Shown here: positions 16,128-25,830 of the stretch, piece by piece
Layout of the letters: the number at the start of each line of letters is the position of its first letter
Position numbering within the stretch: the stretch's first letter is position 1
Assembly (NCBI GenBank): GCA_018666235.1
Contig: JABJAB010000066.1
Location: 1-64,000 of the forward strand
Direction of reading: 5' to 3'
Length of the DNA stretch: 64,000 bases
Source: Ilumatobacter sp.
Lineage (GTDB): Bacteria; Actinomycetota; Acidimicrobiia; Acidimicrobiales; Ilumatobacteraceae
Translations under genes and position numbers: made by a program
Notes under the pieces: model-generated
What the model was told of the DNA's origin: nothing
Database searches by the model: none
The model's input: the letters and a program-made list of their open reading frames with translations, nothing else

Positions 16128-18770
16128 TCAGAGTTGGCCGTTTTGCTGCAGCAGTTCAAACTCTTCGACGGTCATCAAGACCGAGCGAGCCTTCGAGCCT
16201 TCGCTCGGACCGACAACACCACGTGTTTCGAGCAGGTCCATGATGCGACCTGCCCGAGCGAAACCGACCTTGAGCTTGCGTTGCAGCATTGACGTGGAAC
16301 CCAGTTGGCTGCGCACGATGAGCTCCATTGCTTGGCGCATCATCACGGTGTCTTCGTCCTCTTCGCCTGCGGAGAATGCGTTGGCGTCGGAGGTGAGATC
16401 CATCGTTCCCGTCGACATCGGAGCGGCCCCGGGCGCTCCGAGCGCCGGCGGTACCAGGGCGGGCTGATCAATGCCTGCGAAACCGTTGGCGTCGGCGGTC
16501 GGTGCGTCGTCGCCGTCTTCGACTGCTGTGGAATGAATTGGCTCCGGCGCCTGAGCACGCCAGTGGGCCACGACCTTGCGGACCTCTTCTTCGGTGATGA
16601 ACGCACCCTGGATGCGGTTGGCAACTGAGGAGTTACCCGGCAGGAGCAACATGTCGCCCTTGCCGACGAGCTTGTCGGCGCCGGGCTGGTCAAGAATGAC
16701 TCGTGAATCGGTGAGCGACGACACGGCGAAGGCCATCCGGGCAGGGATGTTGGCTTTGATGACACCCGTGATGACGTTGACCGACGGGCGCTGGGTGGCG
16801 ACGATGAGGTGGATGCCGACCGCGCGTGCCTTCTGAGCGATGCGGGTGATCGACTCTTCGACATCGCGCGCGGCGACCATCATCAGATCGTTGAGTTCGT
16901 CGACCACGATGACGATGTACGGCATGTACTCATAGACCGCAGGGCTGTCAGGGTCCCAGCCGATGGGCTGCTCGATCTCGCCCTTCTTGAACGACTTGTT
17001 GTAGCCGCCGATGTCGCGGTATCCGACCTCAGAGAGCACGTCGTAGCGGCGTTCCATCTCCTTGACGGCCCAGCCGAGCGCGTTGGCCGCCTTCTTCGGA
17101 TTGGTGACCGGCTGCGTCAATAGGTGCGGGAGACGCTGGTACTGCCCCATCTCGACCTGCTTCGGGTCGATCAGGATCAGGCGCACGTCGTCGGGTGTCG
17201 TGCGCATCAGCAACGATGTGATGATGCAGTTGATGCCGGAAGACTTTCCGGCTCCGGTGGCGCCCGCGATGAGCATGTGGGGCGTGGCAGCGAGATCCAG
17301 GAACACCGCCTTGCCCGCAATGTCCTTGCCGATCGCCACGTCGAGAATGTTGTTCGATGTCAACGCCTCGGGCGACACCATGAGATCGCCGAGCGCAACG
17401 AGCTGACGTTGGTGATTCGGAACCTCGACACCGATGGCCGAGCGGCCCGGGATCGGGGCGAGGATGCGCACATCGGTCGCCGCCATCGCGTACGCGATGT
17501 CCTTCTGCAGGTTGGTGACCTTGGCGACTTTGACCCCGGGTCCAAGTTCGAGTTCGTATCGCGTGACGGTGGGGCCGACGGTCATACCGATCAGCTCGGT
17601 GTCGACGTTGTGCGATGCCAGCGATTCCTGCAGCGTCTCGCCGCGTTTCTCGATGGCCTTCAGGTCCATCTTCTGCTCGCCAGCCATATCGAGGAACGAC
17701 GTCGGCGGAAGCACCCAGTCGCCGACGTGCGTGCCATCGGGTGAGACGTCGCCAGCCTTGGAACCGGTGCTCGCTTTTGGTTTCGCAGCCCGCTTCCGTT
17801 TCGGTTTCGCGGGAGCGTCTTCGACCCACTCATCTCCGTCGTCTTCGAAGTCGTACACCTCAGCGCCCGTGCTCAACGTCATCGCTTCGCCAGCGACCCC
17901 CGAACCAGGTATCTCCCCAGAAGTTCCATGCCCGGACGAGTCGTAACCGCGGAGTTCACCACTTTCGTCGCGGTCGCTGCTCAGCGTGGAGATGTTGCTG
18001 AGACCCGACCGCGCAGCGCGTCCCACAGGTCGGAGCACCGTCGACAGGAATCCGCCGGTAGATGTCGCCATCGTGCGCAGCGACGTCTGAGTGACAATGA
18101 GCGCTCCGCCAATCAGCAGCGCAACGAAGATGACAACAGCACCGGGCGCAGCCAGCGCGGCGCTCAGTGGCTCGGCCGCCAACGCACCGAGCCAACCACC
18201 TGCAGTTTCGAGTTCGTCGACGTCGGCAGAGATCTTGTCCGGCCCGCGCACAATATGCAGCAGACCGAGCAACGAAATACCGACCAGTGTCCATCCGAGC
18301 ACCAGCCGGAACGGGCTGTACGAGCGACCTCTTTTGACGAAGGCGATTCCAGTGGCGATCAGCACGAGCGGCACGGCAAGACGCCCGAGACCCGCAAACC
18401 AACCAATGACCGTTTCGATGCCGCGGCCGAGCGGGCCGGCGAGATCGACATAGACGGCGAGCGCGGTGAGCACCCCGGCGCCGATCAATCCGAGGCCAAG
18501 GAACTCGTGCTCACGACCATCGACAGCGCCACGCAGTTCGGCAGCGGCGCGATCGCTGCGCGTCAACTCCGGCGGGGTCTGGTCGCGGACTGATCCGGTC
18601 TGCTGACGTCCGCCGGTCGACATCACCTCGGTGGGATCAGCGTTCTGCGATCCCTTCGAACCGGCCGACCGCGTGGTCTTGGCTGATCGAGACGAGGCGT
18701 TGACGCTCGTTGAACGCTTACCAGGCGCCTTCTTGGCGGACTTCTTCTTGGACGGACCCCAGGTGGACAT
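16128..18770 (-). CDS. ftsK: FtsK/SpoIIIE-family DNA translocase
   Basis: 880 residues from the ATG at 18770. FtsK anchors at the division septum and pumps chromosome ends apart, activating XerCD recombination at dif. The N-terminal tail (1-100) is basic and Ser/Lys-rich. Four membrane segments follow at about 105-255. An acidic/basic linker runs to about 355, then the alpha domain and a beta RecA-like motor with Walker A IAGATGAGKSSGIN and Walker B YIVIVVDELNDLMM. VATQRPSVNVITG and GRGDML-like GKGDMLLLPG are conserved. The C-terminal gamma winged helix, which reads KOPS in relatives, is present (MQRKLKVGFARAGRIMDLLE, then GVVGPSEGSKAR). Shorter than E. coli FtsK because the linker is brief. 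Confidence 0.95.
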   Translation of the reverse strand: MSTWGPSKKKSAKKAPGKRSTSVNASSRSAKTTRSAGSKGSQNADPTEVMSTGGRQQTGSVRDQTPPELTRSDRAAAELRGAVDGREHEFLGLGLIGAGVLTALAVYVDLAGPLGRGIETVIGWFAGLGRLAVPLVLIATGIAFVKRGRSYSPFRLVLGWTLVGISLLGLLHIVRGPDKISADVDELETAGGWLGALAAEPLSAALAAPGAVVIFVALLIGGALIVTQTSLRTMATSTGGFLSTVLRPVGRAARSGLSNISTLSSDRDESGELRGYDSSGHGTSGEIPGSGVAGEAMTLSTGAEVYDFEDDGDEWVEDAPAKPKRKRAAKPKASTGSKAGDVSPDGTHVGDWVLPPTSFLDMAGEQKMDLKAIEKRGETLQESLASHNVDTELIGMTVGPTVTRYELELGPGVKVAKVTNLQKDIAYAMAATDVRILAPIPGRSAIGVEVPNHQRQLVALGDLMVSPEALTSNNILDVAIGKDIAGKAVFLDLAATPHMLIAGATGAGKSSGINCIITSLLMRTTPDDVRLILIDPKQVEMGQYQRLPHLLTQPVTNPKKAANALGWAVKEMERRYDVLSEVGYRDIGGYNKSFKKGEIEQPIGWDPDSPAVYEYMPYIVIVVDELNDLMMVAARDVEESITRIAQKARAVGIHLIVATQRPSVNVITGVIKANIPARMAFAVSSLTDSRVILDQPGADKLVGKGDMLLLPGNSSVANRIQGAFITEEEVRKVVAHWRAQAPEPIHSTAVEDGDDAPTADANGFAGIDQPALVPPALGAPGAAPMSTGTMDLTSDANAFSAGEEDEDTVMMRQAMELIVRSQLGSTSMLQRKLKVGFARAGRIMDLLETRGVVGPSEGSKARSVLMTVEEFELLQQNGQL

Positions 18771-18859
18771 GACAGAGACCACCGTACCAACCCGGTGTCA
18801 TGGCGGTCAGCGACCCCGCGAAGAACGTCCGTTCGCTCTCGACCTGCGTGATTGCGCAG

Positions 18860-19384
18860 TCACAGCGGACGCACCTCGATCACCGCTCCGGATGGAGCCA
18901 CAACGATGTCGAGCACCCCACCCTGAGCCGACCGGGCAGATATCACGTAGCGGACGAATCCACCGGGCCCGCCCTCGATACTGAGGGCATCGATTGATGC
19001 CGTCGGAAGGTCGGCAGCGACGCCCGCGAGAATTGTCTCGTCATCGAAGTCAAGCGAAGCAGCAGTGAACGTTTGGCCGACGGCCCCTTCGATTGTCGGT
19101 CCCGGCGGCTGCAACTCGCCTGCGAGGAAGACGTAGGGCACAGCTGCAGTTCCGTCGTCGACGGCGACGAAGACGTTGGTGAGCTGGGGTGTTGCGGTGA
19201 TCTCGAAGTACTCCTGGGTTCCGTCGAGCTCTGCTTCGATGGCAGCCACAGCCGCCCGAATCTCGAACCCAAAGGGTGACCCATTCGGTGCTGCGTCAGA
19301 ATCCGCACTGCCGCTGCAGCCCAGGAGTGCAAACAGCACAGCGATGGCGCCAAGGCGTCGGGGGAACGAACCGAAGGTCATCAC
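18860..19384 (-). CDS. Small lipoprotein of unknown function
   Basis: 174 residues, starting MMTFGSFPRR. The signal peptide has a twin-arginine-like but short n-region, hydrophobic AIAVLFALLG and lipobox LLGC followed by SGSADS, so the mature protein would be tethered to the outer face of the membrane. The mature part is acidic, with repeated strand-like stretches (FEITATPQLTNVFVAVDD, VPYVFLAGELQPPGP, GGFVRYVISARS), suggesting a small beta-rich domain. I recognise no family. It begins 8 bases after the stop of the YidB-like gene upstream, so the two are probably co-transcribed. Confidence 0.7.
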   Translation of the reverse strand: MMTFGSFPRRLGAIAVLFALLGCSGSADSDAAPNGSPFGFEIRAAVAAIEAELDGTQEYFEITATPQLTNVFVAVDDGTAAVPYVFLAGELQPPGPTIEGAVGQTFTAASLDFDDETILAGVAADLPTASIDALSIEGGPGGFVRYVISARSAQGGVLDIVVAPSGAVIEVRPL

Positions 19385-19391
19385 GCTGCGT

Positions 19392-19802
19392 TTATGCGCT
19401 GAGGATCGGGCCGAAGTCGAAGCCCTTCATCACCGCTCCGAGGTCGCCGGTCGGGAGCGATCCACCCGGCGACACCTTGTCGACCAGACCGGGGATCATG
19501 CTGGCCAAGCCGTTCTTGGCCTCGTCACGGGTCAAGCCTGCCGCGTCCGCTATCCGGTCGACTTCGAACGCGCCGAGCGCTTGCTCGACATCGTCGGGTG
19601 AAAGCGGCTCGTTGTCGCCGGTTCCAACCCAACTGTTGGCCTGGCCACCCAAGCCGGCGCTCGTGAACTTGCCGAGCAATCCGCCAAGGCTGCCAATGGC
19701 CCCGCCTTTGCGCATCATCGGTAGGAGTGCGTCCATCAGTGGATCGCCAGACTTGGGCGCCTTGGGTCCAGTGAGTCCGCCGAGCACGTCCATGAGTCCC
19801 AT
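19392..19802 (-). CDS. YidB-like protein (DUF937 family)
   Basis: 136 residues. MGLMDVLGGLTG at the start, a glycine-rich middle (GGAIGSLGGLLGKFTSAGLGGQANSWVGTGDN) and a helical end (LSPDDVEQALGAFEVDRIADAAGLTRDEAKNGLASMIPGLVDKVSPGGSLP) match the YidB/DUF937 pattern of a G-rich linker followed by a small helical domain. The biochemical role of the family is not established. Cytosolic; no signal peptide or membrane segment. It lies between rnj and the lipoprotein gene in the same direction. Confidence 0.75.
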   Translation of the reverse strand: MGLMDVLGGLTGPKAPKSGDPLMDALLPMMRKGGAIGSLGGLLGKFTSAGLGGQANSWVGTGDNEPLSPDDVEQALGAFEVDRIADAAGLTRDEAKNGLASMIPGLVDKVSPGGSLPTGDLGAVMKGFDFGPILSA

Positions 19803-19837
19803 CGCCGCGCAGGTTAGGCGCCGGTTGGCCGAAACCG

Positions 19838-21574
19838 TCAGGCTTCCATGACGACGGGGACGATCATGGGCTTGCGCTTGGTGCGCTCGCTCACGAACTT
19901 GCCCGCAGCGCGGCGCACTTCGCGCTCGAGTTGCTCGACGTCGCGAACCCCTTCGCTCAGTGCCAGTTCGACCTTTGCAGCAACGGTGTCGCAGGCTTCG
20001 TCGAGCAGATCTTCGGCTTCAGGCGCATAGACCCAGCCACGGGTGATGATTTCGGGACCGACCAACACCTTGCCGGTCTGAACGTCGACCGTGACGACCA
20101 CGACGACCACTCCCTCTTCGGCCAACTTCTGACGGTCGCGTAAGACACCCTGTCCGACGTCGCCGACGATGCCGTCGACGTACAAGTAGCCCGCAGGCAC
20201 TCGGCCGACCGGCGCGAGGCCTCCGTCGGTCAACTCAATCACGTCGCCGTCTTCGCATTGGATGATCCGGTTGGCGGGCACGCCCATCAGTTCACCGAGC
20301 TTGGCATTGGCGACCATGTGGCGGTACTCGCCATGAATCGGTACGAACCATTCGGGGTTGACGATCGAGAGGTATGTCTTGATGTCGTCGGCCTTTGCAT
20401 GCCCGGTGGCGTGGACATCCATGATCCCGGAGTGAACAACCTGGGCGCCGAGGCGGAGCAACCCGTCGATCACCTTGTTGACGCTGCCTTCGTTGCCGGG
20501 AATGGCATGACTCGACAGCACCACGGTGTCATGTTCGTTGAGCTTGAGCCAACGGTTTTCGCCGCGGGCCATCAGGCCGAGAGCTGACATTGGCTCACCC
20601 TGGGATCCGGTGGAGATGATGCAGATGTCGCCGGGATCGTGCTGGTTGATCTCTTCGATGTCGATCAGCGACGATTCGGGGATCTTGAACACGCCGAGGT
20701 CGAGGCCGAGGCGGATGTTCTTCTTCATGCTCAACCCGAGCGTGGCGACCTTGCGGCCCTCGCCGACTGCAGCGTCGGCGATCTGCTGGATGCGATGGAT
20801 GTGGCTCGCGAAGCTCGCGGTGATGATTCGTCGGCCGCGTTGCTGGGCGAACAGCGAGCGGAGCACACCGCCGACGTTGGTTTCACTCGAGGCGTAACCC
20901 GGCTCCTCGGCGTTTGTCGAGTCGCTCATCAGCAGGCGGATGCCTTCGGTTTTCGCGAGTTGGCCGATGCGGGCCAGGTCGGCGCGCCGCGAGTCGACTG
21001 GCGTCAGATCGATCTTGAAGTCGCCCGAGTGGAGCACCACGCCCTGCGCAGTGTGCACGGCGATCGCGTGTGCGTGGGGAACGGAGTGCGTGACGGGAAT
21101 GAACTCGACAAGGAGGGAGCCGACGTCGATCTGTTCGCCGTCCTGCACGGGCCGCATGTCGATCTTGGGCATCAGCCCCGCTTCTTCGATGCGGTTCCGG
21201 GCGAGACCGAGCGCGAGGGCCGAGCCGTAGACCGGGAGCGGGTTGTCCCGAAGATGACCGATGCCGTCGCCGTCGCGCATCAGGTACTGGATGGCACCGA
21301 TGTGATCTTCGTGACCGTGGGTCAGGACGAGCGCCTCGATACGAGCCGCGTTCTCGCGCAGGTACGAGAAGTCGGGCAGGATCAGGTCGACGCCGTGGTG
21401 GATTGCGTCGGGGAACATCAGCCCGCAGTCGATCAACATGATCGTCCGGTCGGGGTCGTCGGCGGCGCCCTGCTCGATCGCCATGCAGTTCCGGCCGATC
21501 TCACCGAGCCCCCCGAGGAAGACGACGCGTACGGGAACGGTCGGGTCGAGCGGAGCGGTGTACATCTGGGTCAT
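19838..21574 (-). CDS. rnj: Ribonuclease J
   Basis: 578 residues. A beta-CASP metallo-beta-lactamase nuclease with 5'-3' exonuclease and endonuclease activity in mRNA decay and rRNA maturation. GGLGEIGRNC lies near residue 21. The zinc-ligand motif LTHGHEDHIGAI is near 84-93. THSVPHAHAI, LHSGDFKID and SDSTNAEEPGY follow. Beta-CASP motifs appear as ASFASHIHRIQQI, STGSQGEPMSAL and SSHAIPGNEG. VHATGHAKADDIKTYLSIVNPEWFVPIHGE and the C-terminal oligomerisation domain complete it. The usual actinobacterial dapA-rnj pair is kept: dapA lies 34 bases upstream in the same direction. Complete and normal in length. Confidence 0.95.
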   Translation of the reverse strand: MTQMYTAPLDPTVPVRVVFLGGLGEIGRNCMAIEQGAADDPDRTIMLIDCGLMFPDAIHHGVDLILPDFSYLRENAARIEALVLTHGHEDHIGAIQYLMRDGDGIGHLRDNPLPVYGSALALGLARNRIEEAGLMPKIDMRPVQDGEQIDVGSLLVEFIPVTHSVPHAHAIAVHTAQGVVLHSGDFKIDLTPVDSRRADLARIGQLAKTEGIRLLMSDSTNAEEPGYASSETNVGGVLRSLFAQQRGRRIITASFASHIHRIQQIADAAVGEGRKVATLGLSMKKNIRLGLDLGVFKIPESSLIDIEEINQHDPGDICIISTGSQGEPMSALGLMARGENRWLKLNEHDTVVLSSHAIPGNEGSVNKVIDGLLRLGAQVVHSGIMDVHATGHAKADDIKTYLSIVNPEWFVPIHGEYRHMVANAKLGELMGVPANRIIQCEDGDVIELTDGGLAPVGRVPAGYLYVDGIVGDVGQGVLRDRQKLAEEGVVVVVVTVDVQTGKVLVGPEIITRGWVYAPEAEDLLDEACDTVAAKVELALSEGVRDVEQLEREVRRAAGKFVSERTKRKPMIVPVVMEA

Positions 21575-21608
21575 GTCAAGTCGATTCAGTTGCGATCGGT
21601 TGGGCAGT

Positions 21609-22508
21609 TCAGTGTGACGCAGCGCGAGCTGCGACGAGATGCGCGTAGACGGTACGGGCTGAGTCTTCTGTGCCGTCGGGTTCGGGACCCATGGGGAGTC
21701 TGCAGGCGCCGACCGCGTGGCCGAGCGTGCGCATCATCGACTTGGTCTGCACGGGATTCGGGGCATCGTCGTTGCCTTCGAACTCATAGCTCTCGATGAG
21801 CAGACGATTGAGGCGTTGGGCCTCGCCGATGTCGTTGCGATTCCACGCGTTGAACATTGCGAGATGCTCGGGCGCCGCCCAGTGGGTGCACACGCCAATC
21901 GCCCCGACAGCACCGACCGCCAACAGCGGAAGGTTCATCGGCGAGTCGCCCGAGTAGACCTCGAAGTCGTTCGGGCTCGCAGCGATGACCTTGGCGGTCT
22001 CGCTCGGGTCGCCGGCGGCGTCCTTGAGCGCGACGATGTTGGTGACGTCATTGGCAAGGCGGATCAGCGTCGAAGTCGACATCTTGCGACCGGTGCGCTT
22101 CGGGATGTCGTAGAGAACGACCGGGAGGTCTGTACTCGATGCGATCGCCCGAAAGTGCACTTCGATGCCGGTCTGGGACGGGCGGCTGTAATACGGGCTG
22201 ACGCCGAGGACTCCGGCAATGCCCAGCTTGCTCGCCTCAGCCGTGAGACCGATGTCTTGGCGTGTGTTCGAACCTGTCGTGCCGGCAATGACCGGAACGG
22301 TGACAGCGGCAGCAATCGCTTCGAAGAGCGTCAGTTTCTCGTCGATCGACAATGTCGCCGACTCACCTGTCGTGCCAGCAACAACCAGCGACTCGTTCCC
22401 TTCGGCGACGAGCCATTTCGCCAAGGCGACGGCCGCGTCGATGTCAAGTTCGCCTACCTCGTCAAAGGGCGTCACCATCGCGACCGACACACGTCCGAAG
22501 CGCGGCAT
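21609..22508 (-). CDS. dapA: 4-hydroxy-tetrahydrodipicolinate synthase
   Basis: 299 residues. Condenses pyruvate with aspartate-semialdehyde in the diaminopimelate/lysine pathway. A TIM barrel with VAMVTPFDEVGELD at the start, the dipeptide-threonine motif AGTTGESATLS, YYSRPSQTGIEVHF, the catalytic tyrosine in LYDIPKRTG and the Schiff-base lysine in IVALKDAAGDPSE. Ends normally. Upstream of rnj in a dapA-rnj unit. The other dap gene in the window, dapB, is 9 kb away. Confidence 0.94.
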   Translation of the reverse strand: MPRFGRVSVAMVTPFDEVGELDIDAAVALAKWLVAEGNESLVVAGTTGESATLSIDEKLTLFEAIAAAVTVPVIAGTTGSNTRQDIGLTAEASKLGIAGVLGVSPYYSRPSQTGIEVHFRAIASSTDLPVVLYDIPKRTGRKMSTSTLIRLANDVTNIVALKDAAGDPSETAKVIAASPNDFEVYSGDSPMNLPLLAVGAVGAIGVCTHWAAPEHLAMFNAWNRNDIGEAQRLNRLLIESYEFEGNDDAPNPVQTKSMMRTLGHAVGACRLPMGPEPDGTEDSARTVYAHLVAARAASH

Positions 22509-22603
22509 CAGTGCGTTCCTCTGATTGCGGGCCTGGGCGTTTCCGTGCTCATCACGCCACAGAACCTATTGCATCGAACCGGAGATGACGCGTCCGTGTT
22601 TGA

Positions 22604-23221
22604 CTAAAACGATCCCTCTGCCGATCGATCGATGCCCTGAGTGAGGATGAGGTCTTCGTGGAGCTCCATCCAGGCATCGTGATAGCTCCCGCACATCACC
22701 CCGGTGAACATGTTGGTCTCGCCCGCGTGCAGGCGTGCCAGGCTCTGCGCGAGACGCGGTGCGTACGGCTCGAGCCGCTCAAGCACGGCACCCAGCGCGG
22801 CGACCACCGGCTGAGCCGCTGCGTCGAGGGCGCCAAGACGGTCGATCACGTCGGCGTCGTACGCCGCATCGCTGTGGTCGTTGACATCACCGTCGCGGAG
22901 CTGCCAATCACCGCACAATTCCTTGAAGGAGCTGTTGATTGCCAAAAAGGTCTCATAGGACGGCGCCAGGACAGCGGGGTCGACGCCAGCGAGGTCGGCG
23001 GCGAGCAGGCCCGGGTAGGCCGCTCGACCATCGGGCGTGAGCTGCCACAGACCGCGGGCCTCACGGAATTGGGCCTGCTCGGCTTCGAGCATGGTCGCCA
23101 GGTTCGCCTCGACATCGCCCACTTGTAGGGCAGTCATCTCAACCAGCGTGTCAACAGTGGCGAAACCCTTGATCCGAAGAGCGTGAAACGTCCGGAATGC
23201 GGGTGTTGAGCTGTGCGCCAT
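22604..23221 (-). CDS. Winged-helix protein of unknown function
   Basis: 205 residues from the ATG at 23221 (MAHSSTPAFRTFHALRIKGF). A longer frame would overlap the membrane-protein gene upstream. The first 80 residues look like a winged helix: FHALRIKGFATVDTLVEMTALQVGDVEANLATMLEAEQAQFREARGLWQLTPDGRAAY, with a wing-like G-x-W-x-LT-x-GR turn. The rest is helical, with GDWQLRDGDVNDHSDAAYDADVIDRL and a C-terminal segment around MFTGVMCGSYHDAWMELHEDLI. The arrangement suggests a DNA- or protein-binding regulator, but I do not recognise the family with certainty. It begins 10 bases after the YbhN-type gene and is probably co-transcribed. Confidence 0.7.
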   Translation of the reverse strand: MAHSSTPAFRTFHALRIKGFATVDTLVEMTALQVGDVEANLATMLEAEQAQFREARGLWQLTPDGRAAYPGLLAADLAGVDPAVLAPSYETFLAINSSFKELCGDWQLRDGDVNDHSDAAYDADVIDRLGALDAAAQPVVAALGAVLERLEPYAPRLAQSLARLHAGETNMFTGVMCGSYHDAWMELHEDLILTQGIDRSAEGSF

Positions 23222-23231
23222 AACGGCGAGA

Positions 23232-24338
23232 CTAGTGAACCGCGTCGCTCCCGGATCGTACGGAACGATCGACACGGCCAGCTCCTTGGCCAGCTCCTCG
23301 GGCAGCGTCTCGGGCAGCCCCTGCGGAGCGTTGGAAGCGCCACCACACATACCACGCTGTCCCGAGGATGATCGGCATCACGTAGGTGATGAATCGGTAG
23401 ACGAGAACACCGGCGAGCGCCACTTCGGTGTCGACACCGGCCGCGACGAGCGCACCGGTCACTCCGGCTTCGATCACACCGACGCCACCGGGGGTCGGGG
23501 CGAGCGAGCCGAGGATGTGGGCGACAAAGTACACACGGGCATATTCCGATAGCTCGAGTTCGTCGCCGACACCCAGCCCGCGCAATGCCACCCACAAGAT
23601 GACTGCGCCGGTCCCCTGCGCCACCAGCGTGCGCAGCAGCAAGCCGGCTGGACGACGCGCAACCAACCGCAACCCGTCGCGAATCTCGTCAACGATCCGC
23701 ACAGCGAGATCCCGGTCAGACGCTGCAGGGTCGACATCGCCGAGCACCGTCGGCCAGCGCGCCACGACCCACTCGCTGCGAGCGGTGATGAAACGGTGGG
23801 CCCGCTCGGACCGCAGCATCAGCAGCCAGAACAACGCTGCCCCACCGAGCACGGCGGCGCAGACTGCGACAATTACCACGTCCGCGAGGTCAGCGTCGCG
23901 GCCCGCCATGTCAACAACAGTCGCGACCAGTGGATATCCCCAGCTCACGAAGGCCGTTGCAACGCCCGAGGCGACCAGCATCACAATGAATCGCGTCCCG
24001 GTGACCCACCGCTCACGGGCGAGTTGCCAGCGAAGCACGGTGGCGATCGGGCCACCGGCCGGAATGCCCTTGCTTGCCGCGGCGCCAACGTCGCTGATCA
24101 TCTCAGATCGCGTCAACGTCAGCTCGGGCAGCAGCGAGCGGATCACTTCCGCACGCGACACTCGATCGAGCACTCCGAGCAACGCCAAGACGACCACGGT
24201 CGCTGCGGACAGCTTCCCGATCTCCCCGATCGCACCAACAATCGTTTGCCGCTGAAGAATGACGGCGGCGACCAGGACCAGCGCAACGAGCAGCACCGCA
24301 CCCTGCCTGACCCGTGGCTCGTCGATCAGTCGCCGCAT
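23232..24338 (-). CDS. YbhN/LPG-synthase-type integral membrane protein
   Basis: 368 residues with about eight membrane segments. It resembles the membrane domain of lysylphosphatidylglycerol synthase/YbhN proteins: SKGIPAGGPIATVLRWQLARERW in the middle and SEYARVYFVAHILGSLAPTPGGVGVIEAGVTGALVAAGV near the end, the family's most conserved block. It has no aminoacyl-transferase domain, so it is not itself an LPG synthase. Related proteins are viewed as flippases or lipid-handling membrane proteins. The C-terminal tail is arginine/alanine-rich and probably cytosolic. Same direction as the winged-helix gene that follows. Confidence 0.8.
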   Translation of the reverse strand: MRRLIDEPRVRQGAVLLVALVLVAAVILQRQTIVGAIGEIGKLSAATVVVLALLGVLDRVSRAEVIRSLLPELTLTRSEMISDVGAAASKGIPAGGPIATVLRWQLARERWVTGTRFIVMLVASGVATAFVSWGYPLVATVVDMAGRDADLADVVIVAVCAAVLGGAALFWLLMLRSERAHRFITARSEWVVARWPTVLGDVDPAASDRDLAVRIVDEIRDGLRLVARRPAGLLLRTLVAQGTGAVILWVALRGLGVGDELELSEYARVYFVAHILGSLAPTPGGVGVIEAGVTGALVAAGVDTEVALAGVLVYRFITYVMPIILGTAWYVWWRFQRSAGAARDAARGAGQGAGRVDRSVRSGSDAVH

Positions 24339-24423
24339 TCGGCCGAAGGTAGAAGCCCGGAGGCATGGGCGCTCAACGCTGCGCTGATTGTTCTCAGGAC
24401 CGCAACAGTGACGGCCCGAACGC

Positions 24424-25830
24424 TCAGCTCAGGCGGCTGACGCCATCGGCGATGGCTGCCTTTGCAACAGCTGCGGCCACCGCCATCGAGACCGAGCGGT
24501 CGAACACCGACGGCATGATGTTGTCCTCGGTGAGTTCGTCGTCGGAAACGGAGTCGGCAATCGCCTTCGCTGCGGCGAGCTTCATGTTCTCGGTGATGTC
24601 GGTCGCCTGCGCGTCGAGCGCACCTCGGAAGATTCCGGGGAAGGCGAGCACGTTGTTGATCTGGTTCGGATAGTCGCTTCGACCGGTTCCCATGACGCGG
24701 ACGAGATCGCCAACCAGCTCGGGGCGAATCTCCGGGTCCGGGTTGGCCATCGCAAAGACGATCGGATCGACGTTCATGTTGCCGATGTCGTCGACGGTCA
24801 ACACGTCAGGGGCGCTGACGCCGATGAACAAATCAGCGCCGTGCATCACGTCGGACAGTTCGCCTTGCTTGCCATCCGGATTCGTGTTCTCGGCAAACCA
24901 CTGCTTCCAGCTGTTCAGTCCGTCGCGCCCGTCGTAGACCGCACCCTTGCTGTCCACGCCGACGATCTTGGTGGCGCCCGCTCCGAGCAAGATCTTGCCA
25001 ATCGCAACGCCGGCGGCACCGACTCCTGAGATGACAATCGAGAGGTCGGCCATGTTCTTGCCAGTGATTCGCAACGCGTTTTCGACGGCGGCGAGCGTGA
25101 CAACCGCCGTGCCATGCTGGTCGTCGTGGAAGACCGGAATGTCGAGGGCTTCCTTCAGCGCCTCTTCGACCTGGAAGGCGCCCGGGGCCGCGATGTCTTC
25201 GAGGTTGACCCCGCCGAAGGTCGGGGCGAGACGGATGACGGTTTCGATGATCTCCTCTGGCGATGACACGTCGAGGCAGATCGGGAACGCATCGACTCCG
25301 CCAAACTCCTTGAAGAGCAGCGCCTTTCCTTCCATCACCGGCATCGCACCCTTCGGGCCGATGTCGCCAAGACCGAGCACGGCGGTGCCATCGGAGACAA
25401 TGGCAACCGTGTTCTTGCGGATCGTGTACTCATCAGCCAGGCGTTCGTCGGCAGCGATGGCTTTGCACACTCGGGCCACGCCGGGGGTGTACGCCATCGA
25501 CAAATCGTCCTGATCGCCGACCGGGAGCAGCGAAAGCACCTCGATCTTGCCGCCTTCGTGCATCCGGAATGTCCGGTCGTGCCATTCCTCCAACGTGACG
25601 CCGTCGGTCGCAACAACCGCCTCGACAATGTCCTGCTGGTGCTCGACGCTCCTGCAGTTGACAACGATGTCGCGCTCGAGTTCCTTGCCCTTGGCGACAA
25701 ATCCTTCGATCGCGAAGATGTTGCCGCCGGCCTCACCAATGGCGGAGCACAAACGGCCGAGGACACCCGGCACGTTGTCGAGGGTGACGTCGAGAGTGAT
25801 CGAGTACTGCGTTGCGGTAGGCGTCGACAT
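24424..25830 (-). CDS. NAD(P)-dependent malic enzyme with N-terminal ACT domain
   Basis: 468 residues. Oxidatively decarboxylates malate to pyruvate. An N-terminal ACT domain (about 1-85, ITLDVTLDNVPGVLGRLCSAIGEAGGN) implies amino-acid or metabolite control. The catalytic part has LSMAYTPGVARVCKAI, KNTVAIVSDGTAVLGLGDIGPKGAMPVMEGKALL, the metal-ligand EFGGVDAFPICLD, PVFHDDQHGTAVV and the NAD-binding SIVISGVGAAGVAIGKILL. It is of the short bacterial MaeB-like type without a phosphotransacetylase domain. Together with PEP carboxykinase at the other end of the window it serves the PEP-pyruvate-oxaloacetate node, but they are 23 kb apart. Divergent from the ABC transporter operon. Confidence 0.93.
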   Translation of the reverse strand: MSTPTATQYSITLDVTLDNVPGVLGRLCSAIGEAGGNIFAIEGFVAKGKELERDIVVNCRSVEHQQDIVEAVVATDGVTLEEWHDRTFRMHEGGKIEVLSLLPVGDQDDLSMAYTPGVARVCKAIAADERLADEYTIRKNTVAIVSDGTAVLGLGDIGPKGAMPVMEGKALLFKEFGGVDAFPICLDVSSPEEIIETVIRLAPTFGGVNLEDIAAPGAFQVEEALKEALDIPVFHDDQHGTAVVTLAAVENALRITGKNMADLSIVISGVGAAGVAIGKILLGAGATKIVGVDSKGAVYDGRDGLNSWKQWFAENTNPDGKQGELSDVMHGADLFIGVSAPDVLTVDDIGNMNVDPIVFAMANPDPEIRPELVGDLVRVMGTGRSDYPNQINNVLAFPGIFRGALDAQATDITENMKLAAAKAIADSVSDDELTEDNIMPSVFDRSVSMAVAAAVAKAAIADGVSRLS

